Notes under the pieces: model-generated
Database searches by the model: none
What the model was told of the DNA's origin: nothing
Seen by the model: the letters and a program-made list of their open reading frames with translations, nothing else
Assembly (NCBI GenBank): GCA_950295325.1
Contig: OX485806.1
Location: 31,496,001 to 31,560,000, forward strand
Direction: 5' to 3'
Length of the DNA: 64,000 nt
From: Polytrichum commune
Lineage: Eukaryota; Streptophyta; Polytrichopsida; Polytrichales; Polytrichaceae
Shown here: positions 11,401 through 21,991 of the stretch, piece after piece
Layout of the letters: the number at the start of each line of letters is the position of its first letter
How positions within the stretch are numbered: position 1 is the first letter of the stretch
Program-made: the position numbers and the translations under genes

Positions 11401-14400
11401 TGGTGGGAGTCGTCCATCCCGAAGGTCAAAGGGTTGTTATAGATTCGGGCTCGGGAAGTCTAGGTCCTAATTTTTACAATTATGGGGATAATGGGGATTA
11501 TGCCCAATGGCTAAGGGAGTACCCCGAGTCCGAGGTTGATGTAATGGTTACATTTCACCAAGTAGGCTTAGGGAGTGAATTTCCTAGTGTTAGTTTAGGA
11601 GAGGGCTCATTGTTGGAGCCATGTGAGGTGCTCACCGAGGAAGAGTGGGTTAGCGGTGGGTTAACACCTTGGGTAGATGACGTGGAAGAGGGTGAGGTTA
11701 GTTTAATTCATGTAGATGGGACTCAAGAGGAGGATGTGATTATTGAGTCATCGAAATTGGAGGAGCCTTTACATTTCAAGACCACGTCTACGGGGATAGT
11801 TGTAGGTCAAGATGTGAAAGATTACCCCAATGTGCCTTCCGATTGGTATCGGAACAAAGAGGAACAAGCACATGTGTCGGAAGCGGATTGGCGGTACGTG
11901 GATGTGAAATTAAAGAATGGAAAAACCCGACAAATGAAGATGGGCTCCAAATTGGGGGAGAAAGAGGTTAGGGAGTATAGCAATTTGGTGGATGAGTTTA
12001 GTGATACTTTTGCATGGTCCTACGATGAGCTTAAGGGAATTCCTAGGGAAATGGTAGAGCACCGGATTCCTTTAATTCCGGGGGCGAGGCCAATTAGACA
12101 AAAGGAGAGGAGGATGAATCCTCAATTGCAATTGTTGGTGAAAGCGGAATTGGAAAGGTTATTGAAGGCCGGGTTTATCAAGCCGGTGGAAATCACGGAT
12201 TGGGTTTCTCCTATGGTCTTAGTAAAGAAAAAAAATGGGAAATTAAGGGTTTGTGTCGACTATAGGAAATTGAATTCGTGCACACAAAAGGATCACTTCC
12301 CCTTACCTTTTATCACCTTGTTGCTTGAGGAGGTTGGAGGTCATTCGCGATATACCTTTATGGATGGGTATGCGGGTTATAATCAAATTTCCATAGCCCT
12401 CCAAGATATCCATAAAACGGCTTTTACTACACCTTGGGGTACTTTTGTGTGGGTAGTGATGCCATTTGGGTTATGTAATGCCCCGGCTACTTTCCAACGA
12501 TTAGTAATGTATATCTTCACCGACTTGTTGTTCAAATCCATGACCGTCTTTGTGGACGATTTTAGCACACAAAGTAATGTGGATGATCACCTACATTGTG
12601 TTAGGGAGGCATTGGTTAGGTGTAGGAAGATGAGGTTAGCATTGAACCCGGATAAGACATTTTTGGGAGTGAATAAGGGAGTGTTGTTGGGTTATGTTGT
12701 TAGTGAGAAAGGTAGAAAACCCGATCCGGATAAGATTGCGGCCATAAGCGACTTGGCAACTCCAACCAATTCCAAGGGGATCTCTAAGTTGTTAGGACAT
12801 GTGGGATGGTACCGGGAACTTATTCCTAATTTTTCAAAGATAGCGGTGCCCATTACCCATTTGCTCAAAAAGGATGTCAAATTCGAGTGGACGGATGCTT
12901 GTCAAAAAGCCTTTGAGGAATTGCGGGATAGGTTGAGCACCTATCCGGTGTTGATACCACCCAATTGGGGTAAACCTTTTCACGTCTATTGTGATGCTAG
13001 TAATGTGGCAATAGGGAGTGCGCTTTGTCAAGCAACGGGAGAAAAAGAGAAGGATCAACCTATAGCTTATGCGAGTAAGCAATTGACCCCCGCCGAAAGA
13101 AACTACTCTACAACGGAGAGGGAGTGCCTAGCCATGGTGTTTTCCGTTAAAAAGTTTAGGCATTACCTCATGTGCAACCCGGTTGTATTTTTTGTTGACC
13201 ACATGGCTATCAAGTATCTAATTAACAAGGCGGAGTTAAGTGGTAGGTTAGCTAGGTGGGTTTTGTTATTAGAAGAATTCGACTACACGGTGGAATATAA
13301 ACCGGGTCGTATGCATTTACAAGCGGACCACTTGTCTAGGTTGTCGGAGGAGATAGGAAAAAATCCGGTAAATGATATGTTAGTAGATGATAGCCTCTTT
13401 GTGGTCACTTCTACACCGGAGTGGTATGCGGGCATAGTGGAATTTCTAACAACCCACAAGTTGCCCAAAGAGTGGACAAAAGAAGAGAGAAGGAAGGTGA
13501 GGGTAAATAGTAGGCAATTTGTTGTAGTGGGCCATAGGTTGTTTAGAAGGGGGTCCGATGGTATTTTACGACGATGCGTGTCAAAAACGGAGGTTGAAGC
13601 GATTTTAATCGCTTGCCACGATAGCGCTTGCGGCGGTCACTTCTCGGGTCAACTCACCGGGCAAAAAATACTTAGAGCGGGCTACTTTTGGCCTACACTA
13701 TTTAAGGACGCCCATGACTATGTAAGGAAATGCGACGCTTGCCAACGGTATGCCCGAGACGACCTTAGAATGGAGATGCCTTTACATGTATCATTACCCT
13801 TAATTCCTTTCGAAAAATGGGGCATCGACTATGTGGGTGAGGTCCATCCCCAATCTTCAAAAGGAATGAAATATATTGTGGTGGCAACCGAGTACCTCAC
13901 CAAGTGGGCGGAAGCCAAAGCGGTGAAGACCGACACGGCGGAACACGCGGCAACATTTATGTACGAAAACATAATTTCGCGGTTCGGGGTGCCGAAGATC
14001 CTAGTAAGCGATAGGGGTACTCACTTTTTGAATGACTTGATTCGAGAGATGACAGAGAAATTTAAAATTGATCACCGGAAGACTACTCCCTACCACCCAC
14101 AAACCAATGGACAAACGGAAAGGGTTAACGGAATTTTGGTGAGTATACTACGCAAGACGGTTATAGACTCGAAGCGGGATTGGGATACGAAACTAACGGC
14201 GGCACTTTGGGCATACCGTACAACCTATAAGGTAACTACGCGTGCTACACCATTTTCCTTAGTCTATGGTCTTGAAGCGACACTACCAATCGAATATGAA
14301 GTCGAGTCACTTAGGGTGGCCGTGAGTACGAGACTTACCGAAAGTCAATCCTTACGAAATCGACTAACCGATTTGGAAGCACTTGACGAAGGGAGGAGAA

Positions 14401-14669
14401 TGGCGGCTCAACATATTGAGGCAATCCAAAGAAGGAGAAAGATTACTTTCGACAAACGACATAAGAGAAGGGCCCTAACACCGGGAATGATGGTCATGAT
14501 TCAAGACGCACGAAAGCTTGAATTTCCGGCGAAATTCAATGCGGTATGGTTAGGACCTTACCTTGTCTATGAGGTCTTTCCTAATAATTCAATTCAATTG
14601 GAAACGTTGAATGGTGAGCTCTTTCCTACCCGTACATCGGGAAGTAGATGTAAGGAGTACCGAGCTTGA
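8430..14669 (+). CDS. Gag-Pol polyprotein of a Ty3/Gypsy retrotransposon (2079 residues)
   Basis: This is one uninterrupted ORF holding Gag and Pol. Approximate residue order: proline-rich stretch (IPPIPPIPP, about 110-130); Gag/capsid region (about 150-300); CCHC zinc knuckle CVQCGQPGHTRQFC (about 430-445); a second Cys-rich motif (about 516-529); aspartic protease with LVDGG (about 850); reverse transcriptase (about 1230-1450) whose active site is FVDD rather than YxDD; RNase H (YCDAS, about 1517); integrase with HHCC zinc-binding N-terminus (about 1729-1765), then D in GIDYVG, D in SDRG and E in GQTERVNG (about 1798, 1860, 1896). No chromodomain is seen, which argues against a chromovirus. 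The start at 8430 is the first ATG; a downstream ATG in MAEERG (8733) is an alternative. The intact frame and near-identical sister copy suggest recent activity. Confidence 0.97.
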   Translation: MQGRTRSQKPSLIVGLEKSTRKRRSSKISDRLEQDNVRIESCLNVEPRTRSILDTLELGAQLEEEITPSKLSGETSSENYTLREEFPVEVDRGLLNSSPVTMAEERGMDPPPIPPIPPIPPIPPIDPLVRPRGLPIVVPQNLAAMDMPSHLPKFYGTKDEDPSRHMERYIERLASFLITDPGYWLVWFPTTLEGEAYEWYRDHAEGHFRGWEQLQREFLNEFRPEVGQSTALRALSSLKQGREEEISAYIRRFDLVCTRFVGTMLNDDTLKQFFIQGFFKSGTIRGVLERNPLTLADAKRAARDIENLDKDHERLWRREDELIPQFIPIRPRVVTVEPAKYENQIPYAIVDTGPRPLAVREPAPLLALPAPRTDPHLEEVERRLGASQLGFQEAMIKQMQSLTDQMSLMIRSQQPGPPPPVESGRHSSGLWCVQCGQPGHTRQFCRSGQNRDQRGNGNPPQQNQRGQAPPHYGNGSNRGPQPRGQGGQNLEKKEFHPFCGRWHAQGQCWSEGQEFNCSNCGGSHPSDTCRQPDKIINVPYPVANPQQQARDNMRGARPQGVPANELRPPNLYYDHSNARQTFHPPAGLQTTTGYIPIQNRQGVPPNGSNGRQAPPTDPGPSNSQDVRFMDGVLEATCDDMLPLPTRIGEEQSQWPPHTNAITYELVKGKGVVEEAPALAVTTRARRGDAPLEVGIGEQGNYSSDEEINLSELDRVARRATKDVERENIILQDRERTNAVHDLDNSDVGEWEGPGVPVDEFDVVGNSKVERSTGYDLWADLSTLKADITFGQLLEISPTARKTLKEGMPVHKRMRKVKAKIAARIQSQGGRDVKAIEIEVVIVDKVVPNVLVDGGSSLNILPEDTMKKLGLGLTGPSPLVINMANQSSTTPLGMIKDCRMTTGGEEYLVTFHVIKMHSNKDTFPILLGRPWLRMANAMVNWGGPKPSITYGPEGNRVIVSIGSLEGWMKKEMYLPLETEIDDLNENEIGKALVGVVHPEGQRVVIDSGSGSLGPNFYNYGDNGDYAQWLREYPESEVDVMVTFHQVGLGSEFPSVSLGEGSLLEPCEVLTEEEWVSGGLTPWVDDVEEGEVSLIHVDGTQEEDVIIESSKLEEPLHFKTTSTGIVVGQDVKDYPNVPSDWYRNKEEQAHVSEADWRYVDVKLKNGKTRQMKMGSKLGEKEVREYSNLVDEFSDTFAWSYDELKGIPREMVEHRIPLIPGARPIRQKERRMNPQLQLLVKAELERLLKAGFIKPVEITDWVSPMVLVKKKNGKLRVCVDYRKLNSCTQKDHFPLPFITLLLEEVGGHSRYTFMDGYAGYNQISIALQDIHKTAFTTPWGTFVWVVMPFGLCNAPATFQRLVMYIFTDLLFKSMTVFVDDFSTQSNVDDHLHCVREALVRCRKMRLALNPDKTFLGVNKGVLLGYVVSEKGRKPDPDKIAAISDLATPTNSKGISKLLGHVGWYRELIPNFSKIAVPITHLLKKDVKFEWTDACQKAFEELRDRLSTYPVLIPPNWGKPFHVYCDASNVAIGSALCQATGEKEKDQPIAYASKQLTPAERNYSTTERECLAMVFSVKKFRHYLMCNPVVFFVDHMAIKYLINKAELSGRLARWVLLLEEFDYTVEYKPGRMHLQADHLSRLSEEIGKNPVNDMLVDDSLFVVTSTPEWYAGIVEFLTTHKLPKEWTKEERRKVRVNSRQFVVVGHRLFRRGSDGILRRCVSKTEVEAILIACHDSACGGHFSGQLTGQKILRAGYFWPTLFKDAHDYVRKCDACQRYARDDLRMEMPLHVSLPLIPFEKWGIDYVGEVHPQSSKGMKYIVVATEYLTKWAEAKAVKTDTAEHAATFMYENIISRFGVPKILVSDRGTHFLNDLIREMTEKFKIDHRKTTPYHPQTNGQTERVNGILVSILRKTVIDSKRDWDTKLTAALWAYRTTYKVTTRATPFSLVYGLEATLPIEYEVESLRVAVSTRLTESQSLRNRLTDLEALDEGRRMAAQHIEAIQRRRKITFDKRHKRRALTPGMMVMIQDARKLEFPAKFNAVWLGPYLVYEVFPNNSIQLETLNGELFPTRTSGSRCKEYRA

Positions 14670-14730
14670 CTAGGCAACTTACCCTTGGAGCAAGAGATGT
14701 TTGGATTCATCCCCCGATGGTCGCCAATTA

Positions 14731-16785
14731 TGTGAGCCCAAAAGGGTGCCCACATTTAGTCTTAGACCCTTGAAACGTTAGTTGATGCACTTTGAAGTAG
14801 CATGTTACTTCACAAAAATATAAAAAGAGTGAAATGTTAGTCTTAGAAGTACCATGTTGTAAGAGGCTAGGATGTGAGTTGTTATTGTGTTTTTACCTTC
14901 GGAAGGATTTGAATGAATGAGGATAGGTAAGGAGAACTTGGATTGAGTAGTTAGTGAGTAGGCTAGTACAAATGGATGGAGACAACCAAAGTGACTCAAG
15001 AGGCAAGTGCATTCGAATTGGGATGAATGGAGGATCACATGGAGCGCACAAGTGGACCACCTCATCATGGCCACTTAATGGGGAAGGCCCAAGGAAGAAT
15101 GCAAGGTGGAGGATAAGCAAATTCTCAAAGCACCAATCAAATCACGAGTTAAGCATCGTGGTTTGAATTAAGTGGTGAGCGACGATTTGGGAAAGTAAGG
15201 GGAGAAAGTTATGGCGGCGGAAAGCGAAGGAGGCTAAGTTTGGGTTGAAGCATCCCAAGTTTGGTAAAGTGTGGTAGATAGAAAGCCAAGGCTAGTTAAA
15301 TGTTCGAATTAGGATCCTTGTTGATCATTTGAGGGAGGAAGGCTTAGAAGATAGGATTGGCGCCTACTAAGTAGGAGGAAATCTCAAGGGCTTATCGTGA
15401 GCCTTGAGGGTGCTCACCCCCTCAAGCTTACTATATAATCCCTCATTCTTCCCTCACTCATCCTCTCTTTCCTTTGTGCTCCAAGGCACCCCACGAGTTA
15501 TAAGTGTGGGTGTGGGAAGCCATATTGGAGCACATGTGTGTGCTTAGTTTTTAGTTTGAGAGCCAAGGCTTGTTAGCCTTGAAGAGGGCTTGACCTCTTG
15601 GTAGAATTAGTGTTGACGTGAAGGATTTTAAAGTTAATTCATGATTCCAATTTGTGGTACTTAAAGTTCATGTTTTGAATACACGTGGTTGCAAGTTCCA
15701 TGTTTAAGAGTTGAGCACTTGATGTTGTGATGAGTGCAAAAATATACTTGTGTGGATTAGTTAGTCTTAGTGAAGTTAGGAAATTCTCTCTCCCCCTCTC
15801 CTCTCTAGGATTTTAGGATTTTAGGATTAGAGAAGAATTGTGTGATTAGAAAGGGGTTGTTAGTAGAATTAGGGAAATTAGGTAGGAAGATTAGTTAAGG
15901 GCTTGAATAATTAGTGAGGTAGTTGGGGATTACAACTACAAAGTTGTGGGTTCATGAAGGACCTGGGTTTATGAAGGACCTGGGTTTGTTTAGTTAGAAG
16001 CTAAGGAGCTGGGTTCATGAAGGAGCTGGGTTTATGAAGGAGCTAGGTTTATGTAATTAGAAAGTAAAGAGATGGGTTCATGAAGGAGCTTAGTAGATAG
16101 CCTACCTAATTAGCTCATAGACAAGTAGTTAGTTACATTATGCTAGTTAGTGTTATGTGTGGCTTTCACAAGTAAATGTATTTGAGATTGACTATAGAGA
16201 ATAGTGTTTTTTTAACACTTGCATCCTCTCTTTAAAAATAAACCACGTGCACAAATTAATGGAGAATGTGGAGCACTCTCGCGATGGCAAGACAAAGGAA
16301 GCAAAGACCAAAGGTGCGAGGGAGAGATTGACATAAGTCACATAAGTATTTCTTAATACTTAAAGGCTTATGTACGGTATGGAGACACCAAGTGAGACCT
16401 CTTATAGTAGCGATACGGAATACACAAGTGATAGTTCAAGTGGTAGTATAGAGTCAACGGCACGGACTCCATTTAGGAGAGGGATATCCTTAAGGGCTTG
16501 TGTAGCTAAAGCAGCCGGATGGACGTTAGAAGCAAACAAAGACAAAATAGCACCCGAGCATAAGGAGGTTAAAATAACATAGTTAACTTGTGCATTCTCC
16601 ACATACGTATTGAAATCGTACATTGAGTTGTTAAAAGTGAAATTCCAGTTAAATCCAAGACCACTTGAAGGGTGAACCTTGCACTATGGACTCATCCAAG
16701 TCCAAATCCAATACCGCGGAGGAATGTGAGCCCAAACCCACTACTCGGACTACGGACGCTTAAGGGTGGGGGGTTTGGCCTCACA
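14731..16785 (+). repeat. 3' LTR of the full-length retrotransposon
   Basis: It is the second copy of the 2055-bp LTR, TGTGAG...CTCACA, co-linear with 5409-7463. Its end fixes the right border of the tandem array, because the next base departs from the leader sequence seen after the first LTR. Confidence 0.9.
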
Positions 16786-18184
16786 GTCTTCTTAATTAGG
16801 GGAGTGGCTAGATTGATTAGGCAGAAGAGAGGTAGGCAGGTAGGACTTAGGAGTTTTTGAAGACGATTAATAAAATTTTCCTTTGGTAGTGTCAGCGGAA
16901 AACCCGGATCTGGATCCGAGAAATCCGGGAGACCGGGGGTAGTTAGGGTTTTCTTGAGCGGCGGCCGCTTGGGCCGCCGCCCTCAGTTTAGGGATTTTTG
17001 AGCCTCTACTTAAGGCTGAATAAGGAGCTTGGGGGGGGTTCCTTCTCCATTGTTGTATTGTGGTTACTCCTACCCCGAATAAATGTCTTTGCTTCTCACC
17101 CCTTGACTTCTCTTGATTGATGTGTGTGTGAATGACCCGGAGATCGTTAGTGGAAGAGAAAGGGAGGGCATGAATGATAGGAGTCCCGGATAGGACATGA
17201 GAGAGGAGACCCGGATCAGATCCGGTTACCGCCTTGTAGATCCTCTTTGAGTGTAGTGGGAGGGAAACCTCACTAATCCGGTAGGTTGGGTAACGTCTAG
17301 GTGGGATAGCCGCTGGGAAGATTGGGTGAGATCCGGAAGGAATCCGGACTTACGCCAATCTGATCTTCTGAAGAGGTCCCACCGTCCTTAGACGGACCTG
17401 CCCGGATTAGTGGTACAGATCGCCTAGTTATCTCAGATTGAGTAGAATCCAAGGTAAAGGTAGCCGGACAGATCCGTCGGACGGAGAAGGAGAGGTCCGG
17501 ATCAGTAAGGATTCCGATAGGAGGCCACCTCCGGAGTGCAGTAGGAAGAGATCCTCATTGTTCCGAATGCCTAGGTAACGTCCATGTGAGATAACCGTCG
17601 TTAGGACTGGGCAAGATCCGGAAGGTGCCGGACTTACGCCATCCGACCTTCTGAAGAGGTCTCACAGTCTTTGGACGGGGTAATCCGGAAAGTGGTACGG
17701 GTCACCTACTCATCCCGTCGAGTTAGATCTCCGGTTGGAATCCGGACTCCTCTGGCCACTTTGGTCCCAAGAAACAATCCAGATCTCTCTGCGTGACCTG
17801 CCAGGACGGACCTGATCAATCCGGATTGGTTGTGAGGGAGTTTCCGGATTCTAACCTTATCAAGGACGTCTTCACCGGAAGAAACCAATTATTCTAGAGG
17901 GTAGACGTAAAGGGGTGGGTAAGTATTATAAAGAGGACCTAGAAATAACATCCGGAGAGGTACCCTCCGGAAAAAGGCTAAGAATGTCCCCAAAGACCAA
18001 ATATTCGGAAATTAGGATTTCCGGAAATTTGGCTAAGGAAGAAGAAATAAGCAGGTACGGAGAGTTTTAGACCTCCTACACTTCACAGAATCCCTGGACG
18101 ATACTAAGGTCACCCGGAAATATCCGGATTTGGCACAAAAACCCGCCAATCCGGAACTTTTGGTGTTCGCGTGTCCCCACAAGT
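16786..18184. other. Unclassified ATCCGG-rich, LTR-like insertion remnant
   Basis: This 1.4-kb stretch lies between the retrotransposon and a truncated transposase gene whose homology to its relatives stops abruptly at 18185. It is rich in ATCCGG/CCGGAT words and has a GC-rich hairpin with 9-bp arms GCGGCGGCC/GGCCGCCGC (16958-16980). A TTGTATTGTGG...CCCCGAATAAATG stretch at about 17050-17090 resembles an LTR R region with a poly(A) signal. Two diverged copies of a roughly 160-bp segment (about 17270-17440 and 17570-17720) share ACTTACGCCA, CTTCTGAAGAGGTC and GTCCTTAGACGG-like words. No coding sequence is recognised. A decayed retrotransposon end is my best guess. Confidence 0.4.
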
Positions 18185-19324
18185 TCCAATGTGGATGCAC
18201 GCTCTTGTGTGGTTGTTTTTGCCAGCAACATAATAAATTTTCGCTCCACATGTAGCAATACATGTTGGGGGTTCTTTATATACCTTGCAAACAAGCGTAG
18301 AGTCAGGTGGGGGCGCTTGATCCACTACAAAGGCTTGGAGGGTACAACCTTCAAACTCTGTCTCGTTGACTTCGAAAATACGAGGTCGGCGGATCAAATA
18401 TTTGCACTCCTTGTTGTTGCAACGCAGGTATCCAACGCAGGCGGAAGAACGGAAGGACAAACCAAAGTCGTTTGTGATGTTGGTGGTGATGGTCTTCGTC
18501 CACACATGGCCGTCGTAACGCTTGTCCATTCCCTGCATTGACTTGGCCTGTGACCGTGCGGCCGTGTCACTAGTGGGTGGCAACTCAAATATGACGACAC
18601 CATCGAACACAGCAGGAAGGTACTCTACTCTCTCGTGTCTAATCACTGAGTAATCTATTTTTTTTAGAATATTTTTTTTTCCCGGCCTTCCTGCAAGTTG
18701 TTTTAGCAATGGAAATATGCTAACAGTCTCTTGGGACAAAGGATATACTTTAGGAGCATTCCCACTAACTATAACCTGAGGCGGGGGCTTGGTGGGACTG
18801 CCTTCTTCATCTGAAGAAAGTGTAATTACAGCCTGAACTCTAACGTTTTCTACAATTGGCGTGTCGAGACCGGGCTCGAGCTTGACCTTCACATCACGTG
18901 GCAGAGGAGTTTGAATGGTGCACGTAGAGGAATTACGAGGAGTGAGGATCTCAGTAGACGCAGCCATCTGAGAATCAATGAGGCCATACACTCGGTAACT
19001 ACCTGGAGGAAGACTCCAAAACAAGTTATTGTTCTCATCTCGCTGCGATACTCGACCAAGGGTGTGTGTAAGTTCTGACGTGACAACATCAAAAATATCC
19101 TCGTCAACAATAATAGTGTCCTCTCTGAAGCCGAACCGAATACTCAGACGTTGGGACGTCACGTAAGCTAGACCGTCCTCTTGCATCTGAAAGGTAAGTG
19201 GGACTCTCACACCATCTGCATAGAGGACAGCCAACCCCAAGTCTCCAATAGCAGGAATATGAGCCATGATGAGGGGAATGAGCCCTTGCGGCAAGATGGA
19301 AATATGAAAGAGGATTCTAAACAT
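18185..19324 (-). pseudogene. MULE-type transposase, N-terminal half (third copy, truncated)
   Basis: This continuous minus-strand frame of about 380 codons starts at the ATG at 19324 and matches the N-terminal half of the transposase at 38547-42291 nearly residue for residue. It contains the RADGERVPLTF-type N-terminal domain, a KVKLEP linker (sumoylation-like), a serine/acidic patch and the first part of the Cys/His region (C-x4-C, then C-x2-C, C, TRACIH). Homology ends after the ACIHIG segment, where the neighbouring ATCCGG-rich sequence begins. DDE and SWIM parts are therefore missing. Its poly-A tract has eight A's where the inner copy has seven, showing that the eight-A version is the in-frame one. 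The gene is divergent from a basic exon at 19808. Confidence 0.8.
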
Positions 19325-19807
19325 TGTGGGCCATCTATATATTACAAATGGGCTGACAACGACAACGACATGATCCACATGATGGATGAACTCTGAACGA
19401 AAGCTTCATTAATATTTTCAATATGGAAACAACCGCCCTTGGGTCTAAAAGTGATGGGTAACGCTGTCACGATATATATAAGTACAGCGTGCAAGTCATG
19501 ATAGACATTCTACTCGACAAGCAATTAAATTTGATTATTTGGCGCCGACTTAAAGCATGATTCATAACTAGGTCTAGAGATAGACTTGACGTTTCAAGAC
19601 AGGAATAGAACGAATGACAAAGACCCAATTGGGCATTAAATATAGGACTGTCCCTCGTGCGAACACTTGTATAAGATCTCGTGATACTCAGCTCCTTTGT
19701 TTTAGAATCATAAGTTATGGACTCTCGAGTGCCGTAAGATGTGTTCGGTTCAAGGGAGGATTTTGGGAGTGTTGGAGTAAACATGCTCTGGAAGGGTGAT
19801 ACCTGAT
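19325..19807. promoter_or_regulatory. Divergent promoter region of the two-gene element (third copy)
   Basis: These 483 bases separate the transposase start (minus strand) from the basic first exon of the methyltransferase-like gene (plus strand). A conserved block at 19456-19530 (read on the minus strand: GTCGAGTAGAATGTCTATCA, then ATATATATCGTGACAG) recurs twice at 37426-37496 and 38335-38404 in the inner element, always just upstream of the transposase start. The TATATATA run is a plausible TATA box. Confidence 0.5.
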
Positions 19808-19984
19808 ATGCAAAATCATATCAAAAGAAGGAAAAAGAGAGGGAAGTTGTATTTTAGTAGCACTAAGGCATTGAAGACAAGTAAAATGGGGAGGAAGAAG
19901 GCACAACACGAAAAATACGAGACAAATGGAATTAACAAAGTTTCCCTCCCAAACGTAGAACATCTTGCCAGAAAGGTGTTCAAG
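19808..19984 (+). pseudogene. First exon of the ParB/methyltransferase-like gene (third copy)
   Basis: It begins at an ATG (MQNHIK) and encodes a strongly basic segment, KRRKKRGKLYFSSTKALK, followed by MGRKK. Nearly the same segment opens at 37156 on the minus strand and in more diverged form at 44209. It resembles a nuclear-localisation or DNA-binding tail. The exon ends at CAAG|GTAAGG, a good donor. No later exons of this copy are found to the right, so it is a remnant. Confidence 0.6.
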
Positions 19985-21290
19985 GTAAGGGTCAATTTGA
20001 ATTAAAATTGAAAATGCAGTGGAGCAGTTACTTAAGTTAGTCATGATCATATGCCAATCCAAATTAGATATATTAATAACAAACATGAGGCTGGATGCCG
20101 AGTGACGTACTTATAAATACACCAGAGACCACGTGAACCATTTAGTGGATATAAGGGACACCCTAAAGTAAAGTGTTTCTTTTGGAGTGGAGGATTGAAA
20201 TGGGCAAAGGAAGAGCATTAACCTTTAAGGAGAAGCTAGAATAGGTTAGTTTAGTTGGAAGAGTATCGTCAAGGTATGGCTATACAGAATATTTCTTCCA
20301 ATTAGTTTAGTTTGAATTATATATTATCATTTGTACTATCATTTTTATTTTTATAAAACATGATATTCTTCATTTTTAGATTACTTCTGGATTATTTCTA
20401 TAAATGTTATTAGACATCCGTGTTCATTCTTTTAATGTTCTTTTTTATGATTCCTTATATGTTTATAGCAACTTGACTGTAATCAAAACATATCGACATT
20501 ATGTGAAAGAGATTATGGGATGGAATATTAGTGTCGATGTAATACAGGCGAGACACATACATTGATAGAGTGATGTTCACATAGGAGGGAAGTGTAGAAT
20601 TTGTGAAGCCGGTTCAATTACATGACATGGTCCTTGCCGATAGAGTTAGTGAAACCAAAGGCGAAGAGGAGGAGGAAGGCACTTTTCTCAAGCAGGAAGC
20701 AATTAAGGGCATCTAGGATGAGACAACCGAAACAACGATATGATAGCTTAAATTGCACAGTCAAGGCATTGGAATTCTCCCCAGACCGCACACGGTCAAG
20801 GTCTCGTATACGGAGAAGCCAGACTCACAGTGGTGAAGACATTGCTAGCAAGGAAGCTGGAGTGGGTACGACCAGACAAGTGGAGATATCACATGATCTA
20901 TCGAGAATTCGCGAGACCCAGGTATGAACCTCAAGTCGATGTTAACATATATGCACTAAAAATTAAGGGTTGTATTCGTGAGCTAGAGAAGGCAACAAGT
21001 GTGGGCCCGTCGAAGCACTCGACATCACAATGAGACCGTCACAAGTGGAAGGGAACAAGACTGCCGCGGCAGTAGCCTACCATCGTTCCCCGCATTACAA
21101 CGGACCTCTGAACTAGGCTTGCAGGGTTGCAACCACGATTTGGAGCGGGGGAGTGACTCGAGGGAAGAGCAGTGGTCGCCCCGTGGAGAGGTTTGAGGTG
21201 AGAGCCCTGGGGGATGAAATTTGAACCTCGCAAATGACTTTAGATGGCTGGTTTAGGGTTGGCAAAGGGCTCCTTAGTGAGGGAGCGACG
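19985..21290. other. Decayed element DNA with a second basic-exon relic
   Basis: Most of this stretch is AT-rich and uninformative. At about 20645-20930 (plus) a frame encodes PKAKRRRKALFSSRKQLRA followed by MRQPKQ, a diverged relative of the basic first exon, ending near a CCCAGGTATG donor-like site. This suggests a fourth, older copy of the same gene. From 20950 to 21290 I see nothing identifiable; the outer element's inverted repeat begins just after. Confidence 0.35.
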
Positions 21291-21336
21291 CTATTTTGCG
21301 AGCAGTGAGCAGTAAGCGGTGAGCGGTGAGCGATAA
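21291..21336. repeat. Left terminal inverted repeat of the outer element
   Basis: It reads CTATTTTGCGAGCAGTGAGC and continues with heptamers GAGCGGT, GAGCGGT, GAGCGAT. The reverse complement of 56936-56982 reads GCTATTCTGTGAGCAGTGAG and continues similarly to GAGCGATAA. The exact outer border and any target duplication are not resolved. Confidence 0.65.
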
Positions 21337-21991
21337 GTTTTTCTTTTTTTAGTTAAAATAATCGTTTAATGTGCAGGGTATATTAAAAAAATCATTGTTT
21401 TGCAAATATATTTCCAATTATAGTAAATTTTGGGACCTATGCCCGTGGAAAATTCCTCCACAGTGATCGTTGCAAAGTTCTTTTTGCGATGTTTTTAGGG
21501 TTTAGGGAGTCGAAATCAATATTGACAAACATTGTGGAGTATTTCTATGTAGCAAAATTAAATTACATTGGCATCTTTTGAGATCCGTGAGATTGAAGAT
21601 GAATTCAAGAAAAGTGGAGATATCAAACACCTAAGGTTTCTAGACTATCAGAAAGAAAATTAAATGAAGCTTCGAGGTCAACAAAAACGTTGATACATCA
21701 AATACCTCGAAGTGGCCCTTTTAATCTCACTAGTTCATGATTAAAACAGAGGCTGCATACATACATTTCTTTGAGAAGACAATGAACTCAACATCTCTAC
21801 ACAAGATTTTGTGTAATGAAGGAAACAGTAATTGATGAGTATTAAAACTAAACCATTCAAATTCAATACTGTAGCGCCTTTAAAGAGTGACGGTATAAAA
21901 ATACTGCACTTGGTAGTGGCCCTTTCCGTCTCACTACCTCAATTTCATTGATGTGATTGAAATGAAATTACAAGAGTACTTCATCCAAAGC
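21337..21991. other. Subterminal region of the outer element, no gene seen
   Basis: This AT-rich DNA lies between the left inverted repeat and the transposase stop. It includes GACCTATGCCCGTGGAAAAT at about 21430-21450, a version of the CCGTGGAA motif found near the ends of all three elements. No coding potential is seen. Confidence 0.45.

Larger units (their letters stand above)
5409..16785 (+). mobile_element. Full-length Ty3/Gypsy LTR retrotransposon (11.4 kb)
   Basis: It comprises LTR 5409-7463, leader, intact gag-pol 8430-14669, a short 3' untranslated region and LTR 14731-16785. The two LTRs look identical by eye, implying very recent insertion or recent array formation. The left neighbour is another copy of its own internal region, so a target-site duplication for this unit alone cannot be seen. 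The right flank begins GTCTTCTTAATT at 16786. Because gag and pol share one frame and no chromodomain is visible, it is a non-chromoviral Ty3 element of a type common in plants. Confidence 0.92.
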
